From positions 2,666,001-2,730,000 of the forward strand of contig WHUZ01000002.1 in the NCBI GenBank assembly GCA_015179045.1: a stretch of DNA of 64,000 bases, in the 5' to 3' direction. The position numbers and the translations under genes were made by a program. The DNA is from Kalaharituber pfeilii. Taxonomy: Eukaryota; Ascomycota; Pezizomycetes; Pezizales; Pezizaceae. The notes below the pieces were generated by a model, which saw nothing but the letters and a program-made list of their open reading frames with translations, ran no database searches and was not told where the DNA came from. Shown here piece after piece: positions 24,035 through 35,690 of the stretch (positions are counted from its first letter, which is position 1; each line of letters starts with the position of its first letter).

Positions 24035-26205
24035 TCACTTCTTACCTGTCTTGTGTTTGCTGTCACGTTTCTTTCCCTGTCTAACATTTTGCGACTTTTG
24101 TTCCCTATGAGTCCCTGCCTTTGACTTCTCTTTCTTGCTCTCAGCCTTCTTATCCTCTGTGCTCTCCTGTTTCCCCTTCCTTTCCTCCCACTCGTGGTCT
24201 TCCTCCTCCTCATCCTCCTCCTCCTCCTCCTCATCCTCCTCCACCATCACTTCTACCCCCTCCACTCCTGCTTCCCTATTCAACCTTTCCACCTCCTTCC
24301 CCAGCCTTTTCAACTCATTCAACTGCACCATTGCCCCGTCATAACTCAACATAGCCCTCAGTAGCTCCCCTTCCTTCTCCTCCTCTTCCTTTTCCTTTTC
24401 TTCTTCCGGGGTCAGTTCCTTTTTCTCAACTCCGCTGCCTGCGCGGTATGGGGCATACAGGAGTTCTTCAACGTATTCGGCTATAGCAAGGGAGGAGGTG
24501 AGGCCTGTTTGGGTGTACGTTCGTTGAAGTCAGTCAGACCTACCCAGCCTTGTAGATGTCGGTGTCACCAATAGTGGTAGAGAATGTCGCAGGGAAAGAG
24601 AGTACCGGGATTGGGAAGTGCTACGTACCAGGACTCTCAATTCCCAGCAAATTTACAAACCCCGGGAACCCCTCTTCCTCCTTGATATAAAAGTCCTGGA
24701 ATGGGGATCCTTTTGGTCCAAGTTTTGGTCTATAATCATCATTTAACCTCTTCAACTCCCATTACATTTTCACATGAATGGGGGAAATACCGTATTCCGC
24801 AATAATCCGGTGTGAGCTTAGCCTTATCAATGCCAGGCATATACTGCCTTACCGCATCCACCGCTGCATCTAACCTCTCCAAAGAGGGCGTCAAGTCGTC
24901 TGGGTTGTCCACCTATCACCGTTGTCTCAGCAAAACAATCACGTGATATCTCCAACCTGTAATGTTTCGATATCGACAGATGTACATACCCACTCAACAT
25001 CCGGCCCAAACTTCACCCGTCCTCCCATATCGATAGTCAGATGTGTTCCCAGCCCCCCTAGCCCCTTCTCCGGTGCCGGGTATATAAGTCTCCCTGCCTT
25101 GCCCTGTCCCCCCTCATACGCAAAATACGTCCCTTTAGCAAAATACGCCTTCCTCCACCTCTCCTTCGGCAGCAGCATGTTCTGCACAGCCACGGCCCCT
25201 AGTCCTGCCGCATTTATCAACGTATCTGTGGTAATAAAGCTCCCATCATGTAGTGGCCTGTCGCCCACCACGACTTTGTACCCCCCGTAGTGGTCCGTCG
25301 GGTGCTTGTGAATGTATGTCACGAGTGTGCCCACAACGACATCAACGTCCCATTCCTGCAACACGGATTGCATAAAGTTCATGAAGGCGTGGGAGTCGAT
25401 GATGCCGGTGTTGGGAGATTCGAGGATCCCGCAGCGGGCGTATATATTGGGTTCGAGTGTGGAGGCTTCGGCGGGGGGAATGAAGCGGGTAGGGACGCCA
25501 AGTGAAGTGGCGTGGGCGTGGATGGATTCGAGGTCAGCAAGTTGGGACGGGGTCTGGGCAAGGAGCCATTTGCCTGGGTGAAAGTAATTTGTCAGGTCTG
25601 TAACTCCGTATATGATGGTATTTAGAGAAGAAAGGATAGTAGGGACGCTTCTTCCACCCTACCAATTCTCTTGTGGGGTATCTTTGCTTCAGGACAGAGC
25701 TCGTATAGGAGCCTGGCACCTTCAATGCAGAGCTTCGTTTTAAGAGAGTCCTTAGGGTAGTACAGCCCTGCGTGAATTACCTGTTATCCTGCCCCCAGTC
25801 TTTTCATTAGTCGTTATCCTCCCTCAATTCTTGCTCCGGCATGTATGCAGACACAACACTACCTCAGAATTCCGGCTCGACGTCTCGGTACCGCACGCCC
25901 CATGCCTCTCGAGCAATATTGTCCTCGTCCCTGGAATTTGCGCAAGCCGAGCAGCGATACATATGCCGACTACTCCGCCGCCGATTATCTACCACCCAAG
26001 CATGTATTAGCTTTCGTCCCAATTCCTGACAAGGATAGCTTCTCACACAATGCGTAAAATCATTCAAACTGTTCACGCTCCATGGTCTTAGTGGCGTCTC
26101 AGGATAATAATGCCGAACTGACTGCGAAGCCGACAGCGCAGGCGTTTTGACTGGTATCTGCCGTCGTAGCACGGGCGTGCGGCGGAGGCAACGTTGAAGC
26201 AGCAT
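24035..26205 (-). CDS. L2HGDH: L-2-hydroxyglutarate dehydrogenase, mitochondrial
   Basis: This FAD-dependent enzyme oxidises the metabolic side product L-2-hydroxyglutarate back to 2-oxoglutarate. Seven exons in transcript order: 26205..26047, 25988..25863, 25780..25663, 25573..24990, 24912..24791, 24729..24629 and 24504..24035, giving 559 aa in one frame. The N-terminus is basic ([16 protein letters not shown]), consistent with mitochondrial import. The junction of exons 1 and 2 creates [20 protein letters not shown] (FAD Rossmann motif). It is followed by [18 protein letters not shown], the family signature, and by [17 protein letters not shown]. The C-terminal domain has [16 protein letters not shown]. 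Beyond the usual end ([13 protein letters not shown]) there is an extra tail of about 130 residues, first Glu-rich then Lys-rich, which is unusual for this enzyme. The start ATG at 26205 is the only one giving the presequence. Confidence 0.92.
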
Positions 26206-28244
26206 CCGATATCGGACAGTTAGGGGGCGTGCGAGGATCTGCAACAGCAAGTGGCCGATGAATGCGGGGCGTTTCAGTGCACAGAAGTTGGCGAGCAGCG
26301 GTCAGTGGGTCAGCGCCCACCCAGGTGCGGGCAAAGACACTGCAGGTCACGTGGGTTGAATAGTTAATACACGAATGAGGGTAAGTCCGGACGGAGGCGC
26401 CGGTGGTAATTAGAAATGACTGCGCGGGCGTCCGGCAGTATCGAGTGGTGTATTCTGTACTTGTCCTATAACATCTTTGTACAATATCATCTCATCTACC
26501 ATTCATTCATCCTCATCTTTATATCTATACTTCTTTCATCATCTAGTTCATTCTTCTGTCCATTTTACATGTACTTATTCATTTACCTTCAGCCTTTCTA
26601 CAGCTATGCTTTCCTGAGTAAACTTAACTTGAGAGGAAGAGAGAATGAATTCGTCGAAAGGACTCAAGCGCCGGGTCAGATACGATTGCTTTTGAGGCCA
26701 GTGGGGTAATGCTTCACAAGTATCATGCGAGATAGGCACTCCTCCCCACAACTTCCAACCTATTTCCTAATTTTAATTTCCTATGTTTTCAAACACCTCT
26801 TACCTTTCCGAAAATTCATTTTCCCCAAATGCCCGATGCCTCTCTATCATCACCATCATCTTTCAGCATCTATTTTCGCTTCCAATCGACTTTCCAAACC
26901 ATGCAACGACTTATCCACCGTGCACTCCGACATCCCTACACCTTTCGAGCCTCCCCTCCCCCCCCATCGGTTGTACCGTTCCCTCAACTCTTCCTGGTCG
27001 ACGTCGGCTGCAATTTGTCCCATTTGGCATGTACCGGAATTGAAACAAGGAGGCTTTACAACCCCTCCATGTTAAAGCTTAGGCGAGGTAATCAAGTTCA
27101 CTCTGGCCATGTATGGTTCGGGTGGTGTTAAAGCGTCGAGGTTATGCCATATGCTTTCCTCCCTTAGAAATTCTTTATGGCCAAGCTTTGATATTGAGGA
27201 CACTCTTCCATCCGAGTAGTAGCAAATTATCTCATCGATAGCTTCTCTTTAAATGACTGCGCCTGGAAAAGTTCTTCCGAATATCATAAATGAGATAAAA
27301 TGAGAAAAAATGTTTCAAATACTGTTAAAAGAAAGACCATTCACACGAATAAGGCAACAAACCTGGGCTCCCGTAATGACCCAGTATCGCTGTTCCGAAG
27401 TACTCTATGTAGAAATCTGCATCCGCAAGTTTTCGTACGCAGTTCGGATTAATAATTTCCTACCATAGCCTAGTCGGCCAACCTACAAATTGCCCTCTGG
27501 TAACTCGATATGAGATGGCGGCCGATGGGGGTCACGGTGGAATGCTGCATCGGGAAGACATTTCCAGAACTTGACCTATGAGTTTTGTGGAGTAAAATGG
27601 TTTACACCTGTCTCTCCCATTGTACCTGTCAAACATAGCTTGTCAGCTATGTACTTGCCACAGCATTCTCTACATAGAGCTTTAAGCTTCGCTGATCACC
27701 ACAAGATCCCTTCAAAAGGAGAATCTACCTTAGAGTAACTCACCTTGAATTATTGGTATTTTGATCAAGTAGCAAGGGAGGGAGGGAGAGTCAGAGAGTG
27801 TGATTTCCATTTAGCGTCAGGCAAATGCCTATGTCCAACATGACAAGTGAATAATCGGAGACCTACCAGGTTGATCTGCTTCACATTCGCATCAAGATGA
27901 AAGATTGCAGAATTAGAAAGGATGACCTAGGGAAAGGTTTAGACTTACCTGGATACCATATGACAATTATGTCGTTCCTTGACAGGATTGTATAGGCATG
28001 CGTATGTGTGTTGGTGTGAAGAACAAATGATGTTCATGTATGTACTTGCTACATTTTTATTTGCGTTTTTTACTTTGATGTATGATACACCTATAGATGA
28101 CAACACTTGCAATCAATTCCCTGGACGGTATCTTTTCTATGGTAGCCATGTACCAGCGGTATCCAAATCTATTTGTATAAACTATACGAAGGATTCAGTA
28201 ACTTTACCTGCATATACATACCAGACTGCTATCTATCCTTCACT
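26206..28244. other. Intergenic, about 2 kb
   Basis: No supportable gene. Several short open stretches on the + strand (26416-27131) are pyrimidine-rich with no conserved motif. The left end holds the L2HGDH promoter. Confidence 0.45.
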
Positions 28245-29412
28245 CTAAAATTTTCTATAAGGATCTACTTTATTCTTAGTTATTTTTGTCCTCCTCTCAT
28301 TTATACTTGCCTTCTCTTTATCGTTGAGTTTGATTCCAAAATACTTCTCCAATGCCTCTACCCTATCATTCTCGTTCTGAAAGGTTGCTAGCACTTTTAC
28401 CTCCCCTCCGATCCTCTCCTTCACAGTATTCTCCGCCATTATCAACCTCCCTTTCACTCCCACCACTGTCTTCCCCAAAACACCATCTTCGCCCATAGTC
28501 TCTTTCATATCCAAAATAGCTTTCACGCACAACACCATCTCCGTGAAAATGGTCCCCTCCTTGCGACTCACAACATAACTCATCACTTCATAATCCTCCT
28601 CTCCAAACTCCACCTCCGGATTAAACATATATGCATCCAGCCAATCTCCCGCTCCTGGAGCCCCCTCTCCGTCTCCATACTGATTTTTTATCTGCAAAAC
28701 CCAGTTCTTAAGGTTGCGATTTTGGTAGGATCGCGGGGTCCGCTGGACAAGTCTATACGCCTGCGGTGCGCAGCCTGGGGTGACTACCTCGGGAACTAGT
28801 AAGAGCGGCTGGGTGGGCACATTCACGCCGAATCCGACGTCCACGAGGTATGTTTTTGACTGCACTGTTACCAAAATCGCAATATGATTCCATCCCGAAA
28901 ATGTGCCGGACCGATCAGCACCTGAGGTTATAACCGTATTACCTGTATTAACATCCACATGTTAGTACGACACCGAAGTAGATACAATTGACAAGTGAAT
29001 CATCAGCAAGGTCAAACGCACTGACTTTCCCCCCCGTGCTCCATGCGTTATGAAACCCACACCCTCTCAGAAGTGCAAGAAACAGCAAGTTAACCTCCAT
29101 ACAGTACCCGCCGAACCCGCCGCCCACGACACGATCAATATCTTTTAGCTGCCTCCCCACAATCTTGTCCCAAAGTGCACCAACATCTAATCTCACAATT
29201 CCGTCCCCATAGTGTAATACCAGGTTCTCAAACGGGACAGTGCCGAGATGGCACCACATGAGCTGACACAATAACTCGTATGACGGTGGGGGAATATCAC
29301 CAAGCGAGAATTCTGGGGAATCTGATCCCGGAAAGGATATATGCTTCAAGTAGGCAAGAATCTGCGAACTATCCAGCATGGGATGGGGCAACGGATGCGT
29401 GTGGTCCTCCAT
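28245..29412 (-). CDS. Arylamine N-acetyltransferase
   Basis: This cytosolic enzyme transfers acetyl (or malonyl in some fungi) from CoA to arylamines and hydrazines. Two exons in transcript order, 29412..29022 and 28942..28245, give 362 aa. The intron has a CTAAC branch site and a GTGCGT donor. The catalytic triad is complete: Cys104 in GGFGGYCMEVNLLF, His150 in GWNHIAIL and Asp165 in TYLVDVGFG. The His-Asp spacing of 15 equals that of bacterial NATs. The N-terminal helical bundle includes PFENLVLHYGDG. Fungal homologues such as FDB2/NAT1 of Fusarium detoxify plant benzoxazolinones with malonyl-CoA, but the acyl donor here cannot be read from the sequence. The protein is longer than bacterial NATs (about 280 aa) because of insertions in the C-terminal third. 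Confidence 0.93.
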
Positions 29413-31078
29413 TTAATACAAAGGGAATATATGTAGCTTTCTGAATTTTTAGGCAAATACCTTGGAGCAAACGGGGCGGTTTGGAAATATCCTGCGGAAC
29501 TTCCTACAGGCAGCGTAGGGGTATATATTTAGAGGCTACTTATTCAGGACATGTGTAACCAAGTACGAGCATCAAACTGGCTTCAAGTTCTATCCGCCTC
29601 TCAAACTCAAAGATCATATCCTCCACATTACATCAAGCCCAAGTTGCACCCACAGCATGCTTTACTACCAATGGCCCATGTTGCATTAGTCATATGTACT
29701 CCGTACCTAGGACCATTTCTTTACATTATTAATATATTCGCCGTTATCGGGCACTGTAGCCGGTCTTGGTGACAAGTCTGGTCTGCCCCTCTGACGCGTT
29801 CAAGCGGAAAAGCATAGATCAATTTCATTAATAAGAAATGATAGATAATCCGAAGCTACATATAGAACCCCACCGCTTACAAATATGCGTCTTCCCCACG
29901 GCCTCATGATTTTCCGAAGACAGGGACATGGACAAGGAATACAAATTACAAACCAAATAGCATGACCAATGACACAATTATTCATCAGCGCCACAGCTAA
30001 TCCATCGGCCCCCATATCCATCAGTCGGCGCTCCAGTCAGTTCAACACTCTCTGATGTCTGACAACCAATAGCTACAGCGTGTCCATCGTAGAGATCTAC
30101 ATCCTGCTGTCACTAGAGAATCCCAGATCCCGTCTGTGTAGAAATTAATATGACTATTAATTCGAATATAATATAATAAAAAGAACGGTATATATATACG
30201 GAGAAATAGAGAGAACTTTGGCGTTGTAACAAGCATGAGTTTGCCATATGTAGTAGCTGAGTCAAGACATGCATGCGGCTTCTTCAACAACAACAATGAG
30301 ACGACAGCTGAACATGACAACAATTCAGCTTATATCTCGCATCAGCTCGTATTGTTCTATTGTTCAACAGTCTGGTATCATATCTCCTTTCTCATAAGTG
30401 ACACCATTGGTAAAGCTTATGCAGGGGAAGCTACAAAGAATGGGACTGGGTAGGGCTTGGATCAGTCATGTCGGTCCATTTACCAGTTCAAGTATAGAGC
30501 TGGGGGATTGGCATTGCTATTGATCATGGAGGTACAAGGTAGTTTTTGTTGATTAACAGTAGTTAAATATCCGTTTGTTGTTGTTTGCTGTACATATGTA
30601 GATAGATCAATTAATTTCTACTAATGGGCATTTCCATGTTGCCTCTCCAAGTCCCTCGACTCTCTCAGAGTCTACTGTGCTTGGGGGTGGCAAGTCAAAA
30701 CGGAAAGCGTGGCCTTGGCATAAGTAAGTACTCAGTAGGACTAGAGGAATAGCCCTTTGAGGACTAGTCAGCGTCTGGTTATGAGACTAAGTTAGTTTGA
30801 TACCTTGTCAAGCAGTGTCCCCATAGTGTGGTTAGTGTTCCCGGTGGTTATTGTAATGTCTGCAAGATGTCTCGTGGAGAATATGATACCCCCCTGTACA
30901 ACCCAACATGGTAGTCTCCAACCTGCAAAGCTTGCATGCTTCCATGCATAAAACCGTTCCTGATGACAAGAACGGTTTCCTCAATTCAGTCAGCTAACAA
31001 TATGGAAGAAAAAAGAATTCGAGTAATTAGTGGCGTGGGTGGAAGAAAATCATGAGGCCCCCAGGGGCAAGCAAATCA
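29413..31078. other. Intergenic, AT-rich
   Basis: No gene seen. It includes the NAT promoter and one copy (30768-30789, + strand) of a short motif related to ACTGGTTACGAGACTA that recurs at 32631-32646 and 50192-50216. Confidence 0.45.
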
Positions 31079-32265
31079 ATTGCGTATAGCAGGTGAGAGA
31101 GCTAGTATTTTGCAGATTATAATCATATTTGATAGTCTCATGCTTAGATTGTTCTCGTACCCAGACAGGCACTGGGTGCTGCCAAGCGCCATCACTTCCA
31201 CATATGCATAACCTGTCCCTTTCCCTGCCGCATAACCACTTCGTCCTTTCCTCCCTTGAACATCACTTCCCCATTCCACCTCTCTTCCCCAATCTTGGCA
31301 ACACCCGCCTTCTTCACTTGTTGCAGTTTAGCCCCCAATCCTTCATCACCTGGGACAGGTGGACATAAGATGGCATATTCGATGGTGTCCGAGTTCCGGT
31401 ATTTGGGAATGTAAATATAGGATCTGGGGGTAGGATGTAGGAGCTAGCCACCCGAAGTGCCGGTTGCTAGTGTGAGGCCTGCTGACTGAAATCTGGAACT
31501 CAGGTTGGGAAAGGTGTTGTCCCAGTGGTATTTCGAACTTGACTGATTGTATGGACACTAATGGAAACGGCGTATACCGAAACCGCAGCACTATATACCG
31601 TTTCCAGTAAATCCCCGAACGCATCTTTCCACTCCCTGTGCCACCTCCTCCCTTGTGACCCCCCAGCCTCGACAATCCCCAAACTCAATCCCGCACCCCT
31701 CCGCCAACATTACCAGCTCCCTCAACGTAATCACACAGTCTACATCTCTCACAGCCTCTTTCCTTACTACCTCCCCTCATTTCTCTACCTATCACCCCCC
31801 CTCGCCTCTGATGCTTCTTATTAAGAATGGCTGCATACACACCACGTACACTTCTATTGCCTCGAATGTCCCAGCTTCCACACCCATAAAGAGAGGTAGT
31901 ACATTCCGAACCAATGTTCCTAGTATGGCTTGCAGGGATTGGAACTGTGAGAGGTGCGGTATCAGGTACAAATGTAATGCTTCGGTGCAGCATATAATCC
32001 CGGGCACGCACTTGTCAAAATTCGGCTTTTCAATCTCCCTTCTTCGCCTGTGTTACCTCCCCATCCCTTTGCCCTCTTTAGGCACACTCAAAGTAGAAAT
32101 GACCTTAAGCAATTCTACTAACACATACCCCGCCACATCTCTCCAAACACTTTCTCCCTCTCATTTCCGTTCTCCGCCAAGGAGGAGTGACGAGGTTATC
32201 AATAACTTCCTGCAGGCTCCGTATCTGCACCAATACTGCTTCCGCGCTCATCATGCAGCCTGACC
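31079..32265 (-). pseudogene. Probable decayed protein-coding gene, family not recognised
   Basis: Reading the minus strand, several protein-like stretches follow each other in different frames. From 32263 there is MMSAEAVLVQIRSLQEVID, which loses its frame after about 30 codons. It resumes one base shifted with VWRDVAGYVLVELLKVIST. Near 32000-31790 comes HLSQFQSLQAILGTLVRNVL and FEAIEVYVVCMQPFLIRS. Near 31730-31620 comes VDCVITLRELVMLAEGCGIE and EWKDAFGDLLETVYSAAV. Near 31350-31130 comes PGDEGLGAKLQQVKKAGVAKIG. The amphipathic composition looks coding, but no set of GT..AG introns joins all pieces without frameshifts. I read it as one gene inactivated by indels. It could also be an intact multi-exon gene with sequencing indels. 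I do not recognise the family. Confidence 0.4.
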
Positions 32266-33525
32266 AGGCCAGGCAGTCGGTAAGGGAAATTAGGGCGATT
32301 TTGCATTTTAGACTTCGTCCGGGTACTATAGATACAGATTTTCGACTGTTCTATCGGAATTGAGGGAGTGGCAGGGTAGTGGTGTCGAAATATTCGGTAC
32401 GAACCTCAAGTAGCGCAGGGTTCAATGGGAGTGACTCGACAGGCTTGATGCAGGCGACACCGGGAGAGATGAAGTCGCTTCAGGTGAGGATAGCGTTTAG
32501 TCTGGTTGCATATGTCGCTTATTCTGGAGATAGTCGACTGCCGCAGTTGTAATACAGTCGAGAACAAGCAATTAAGGCCTTGAGGTCTCTGATGACAAAG
32601 AGTTTATCTGACCAGGTTGTAGTGAAGAAGTAGTCTCGTAACCAGTGAAGAAGGCAAATGATAATTATGAAAAGTACATACATACAACACAATTGCAAGT
32701 GTTCTCCGAAAAAAATCTATTAGAAGGATCAGAGCTATGGCCCAGTTCTACGTTTAGGTGCGCATTGTACTCCTACATTACTAGATAGATCTACGATCAT
32801 GTATCAATAGAGTGTGGCAAAGCACACATACACATACTTCTGATGTGTGGTGTTTCAGGAACGCAGTCAACTTTCATATTCCAGCGATAAAATGTCTATG
32901 AATTGCACTTGGCATATCATCTCAATAGTTGACCACATAAATTATTAGATTTTACATAGTTATGGAGCACGTGACAAAAGAGATTTCAAACCTATCTTGA
33001 ATCAATTGAGTTTTGGGTACATTTCCTTTCACGCGTGGCTTCATGATCAGATATAATTGACAGGAGCGCTATCAAGTAGGACATGATGCTTTCAATATAT
33101 ATATGTATCATTTATCCATGTGCGAAGCTGTATAGCCAGATGAAGGTTCGCGATACCTGTTCATGACAGAAATTCACTTTGAACGCGTACACGGTTATCC
33201 TCTGCCAAAAAAAAAAAAACAATTTTCTTTTACAGTCCGTAGCGAGACGATCATAGCCAGAATTTTGTTCGGGCGCTTTGAACCGCCTTGCCCGTAATAG
33301 GGGTTCGCGAACGGGCATCATTACCACTTCTGGTGAGACAAAAGATGATCAACAAATGTATTTAATTCAAAGCCATCCAACACAAGTTGATCTGTCACGT
33401 CCAAAATAACAGGTGGAATTGTATATACTCTGGATCTCTTTCAAGGTTTCTGCTCTTATCAACCTTCGAGGTCTTTTTTTTTTTTTTACATACTGCACAA
33501 ATTGCACATTCGACAAAAAAAAGAA
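32266..33525. other. Intergenic, upstream of sugar transporter
   Basis: AT-rich, no gene seen. It contains a minus-strand copy of the ACTGGTTACGAGACTA motif (32631-32646). A T tract (about 33474-33487) just upstream of the transporter start is a typical fungal 5' UTR/promoter pyrimidine element. Confidence 0.45.
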
Positions 33526-35690
33526 ATGTCGGATGAAGAAACGTCAAAGTCGGACAATGAGGATCTCAATGAGGAATTGAAAGTGGATGTGACAGGAACT
33601 GATAAGGAAAAAAATAAAAATGTAGTCGATGTCGAAAATATCGCGTTTGCGGCAGCCAAGGAGCAAGCGCAAGTTCGTCCATGGACTAAACGCATGATCC
33701 AGCTCTATTGCTTCTGCATTCTCGCTACCCTGAATTCATGCATCACTGGATACGACGGGTCGCTCATGTCGGCCATCAACGACATGAATCCATATCTGGA
33801 GAAATTCAACATGATTAGCACTGGTGCAAAGACGGGATTCGTTTTTGCGATATATACAGTTGGTGGTATTGCTGGAGTGGTAGTTGCTGGCCCATTGACA
33901 GATACTTGGGGCAGAAGGTGGGGTATGGTTGCGGGAGGTATGTACTTGTGGATGTGCACTCATCGCTACTCAGAATCAAAAGGACCGAGCTTGAAACATG
34001 ATACAGCACAGACTAATTTGATGAAGGCTTGATGATCATATTTGGAACATGCATCCAAGCAACAGCAAATACACTTGCGCAATTCATTGGTGGCAGATTC
34101 GTGTCAGGATTTGGTGTATCTACATCTGCTACAGCTGGTAGGTTAGAGAGATCTAAGTGATGGAATACGACACGTAAATCTGACTGTAGCGTGTAGGCCC
34201 ATCATATGTTGCTGAAATCGCCCATCCTGTCTATCGTGGCACCCTAACGGCCATATACAACAGTTTCTGGTTCATTGGCTGTGGGTACTATAAGACTTGT
34301 GACCTTATTCCTGGCTCTTCATAGGTACAAATAGTTAACGTCCATACAGCGATTCCTGCTTTATGGGTCAGTTATGGAACGAATCTGCACTTTCACGACG
34401 ATAGAGCATGGAGGGTACGATTCCATTAAACTCCATATTTTGACTACAATTACGAATACGACCTCTCTAGATCCCACTCTGGCTGCAAATGGTCTTTTCT
34501 GGTATTGTTGTCTTCGGTGCACTGCTTCTCCCAGAATCACCAAGATGGTCAGTAGTATTATACTCTTGTTCAGGCCAACCTTCTCTATGATCCTTTCGGG
34601 TGCTTATCAAGCATAGGTTGATGTCAAATGGCCGCCATGAAGAAGCACTTGCCATCATGGCAAGATATCACGGCGAAGATGACCCAAATAACCCAATTGT
34701 ACAACTTACATATTATGAAATGCAGGAAGAAATTACCCACGATGGTTCTGATAAGCGTTGGTGGGACTACAGCGAGCTTGGCCTGGTGTACCTCGTGACC
34801 TTCGGCAGACTTGGAAGGATCCCCAATATCAGGTCTGCGCTGTGGAGATTGTTGATGGTTGTCAGTATGGCATTCTTTGGACGCAAGTACCATTCTATAT
34901 TCTGCTGCCCGGCCAGCATGGCACTAACGCGTACTCGTCTCAGAATGGGCTGGAAATGCCGCAATTTCCTATTTCCTGGTCGTCATGCTTCAACAAGCTG
35001 GTATTGAAGATAACAACACTCGTCTGATGCTAAATGCTGTCCTCTCTGTTATCTCATTCATCGGGGCCATGTGTGGCTCATTCCTTGTCGACAAAGTCGG
35101 ACGCAGAAAGCTCCTATTTACTTCCTCATGCCTCTTTGTCATTTGGTTCTCTATCGTGACGGCGCTGAGTGCAAATTTCGTTGACTCGGGCAACAAAGCT
35201 GCAAGTAACGTCACAGTGGCGATAATTTACTTATTTGGGTTCACATTCTCGGTTGGTTTCACTCCACTGCAGGCATTATATCCAGTCGAGTGCCTGAGCT
35301 TCGAGACTCGTGCGAAGGGGATGGCAGTCTACTCCTTCGCCGTCAACATTGCTTCTTTCTTCAACCATTATGTTACACCAATTGGGCTTGGTGAGGGTAA
35401 GTCTAGATTTCCGTGCAAGCACCTCAGCTCAAATCCTGCTTCAAAGTGTACTAATATCCCTAGTTGAATGGCGCTTCTACTTTCTGTACATTGCATGGGA
35501 TATTTTCCAGGCGGGGTTCATCTACCAATTCTATGTGGAAACCAAAAATCGTACCCTAGAAGAACTAAACGAAATCTTTGCTTCGCCATTCCCGAAGAAG
35601 GCGAGCTTCCAGAGAGCAAAAGTTAAAGTGGTGACGGGCAAATGTGATGATTTTCAAGGAGTCGAAACTGTAATAGAGGCTTCTGCTTAG
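33526..35690 (+). CDS. Major facilitator superfamily sugar transporter
   Basis: A plasma-membrane hexose/disaccharide-type permease of the Sugar_tr family. Eight exons, 33526..33937, 34027..34137, 34197..34280, 34350..34414, 34471..34547, 34617..34882, 34944..35396 and 35464..35690, give 564 aa in one frame. The first 55 residues are charged and cytosolic. Family motifs: GYDGSLMSAIN in TM1, DTWGRRWG after TM2, GRFVSGFGVS in TM4, LLLPESPRWLMSNGR before the central loop, DKVGRRKLLF between TM8 and TM9, and VETKNRTLEELNEIF after TM12. The overall pattern (SYGTNLHF, GQWAGNAAISYFLVVML) resembles fungal lactose/cellodextrin-type permeases; the substrate is not certain. The intron at 34883-34943 begins GC rather than GT. 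Near 34790-34830 an in-frame insertion of about 14 residues (starting GLVYLVTF) interrupts the usual DYSEL-NTR motif. It contains no usable intron. Confidence 0.92.

Noticed and set aside
26725..27131. Overlapping plus-strand frames of 100-116 codons
   Set aside because: Pyrimidine-rich low-complexity translation in two frames at once; not coding-like.
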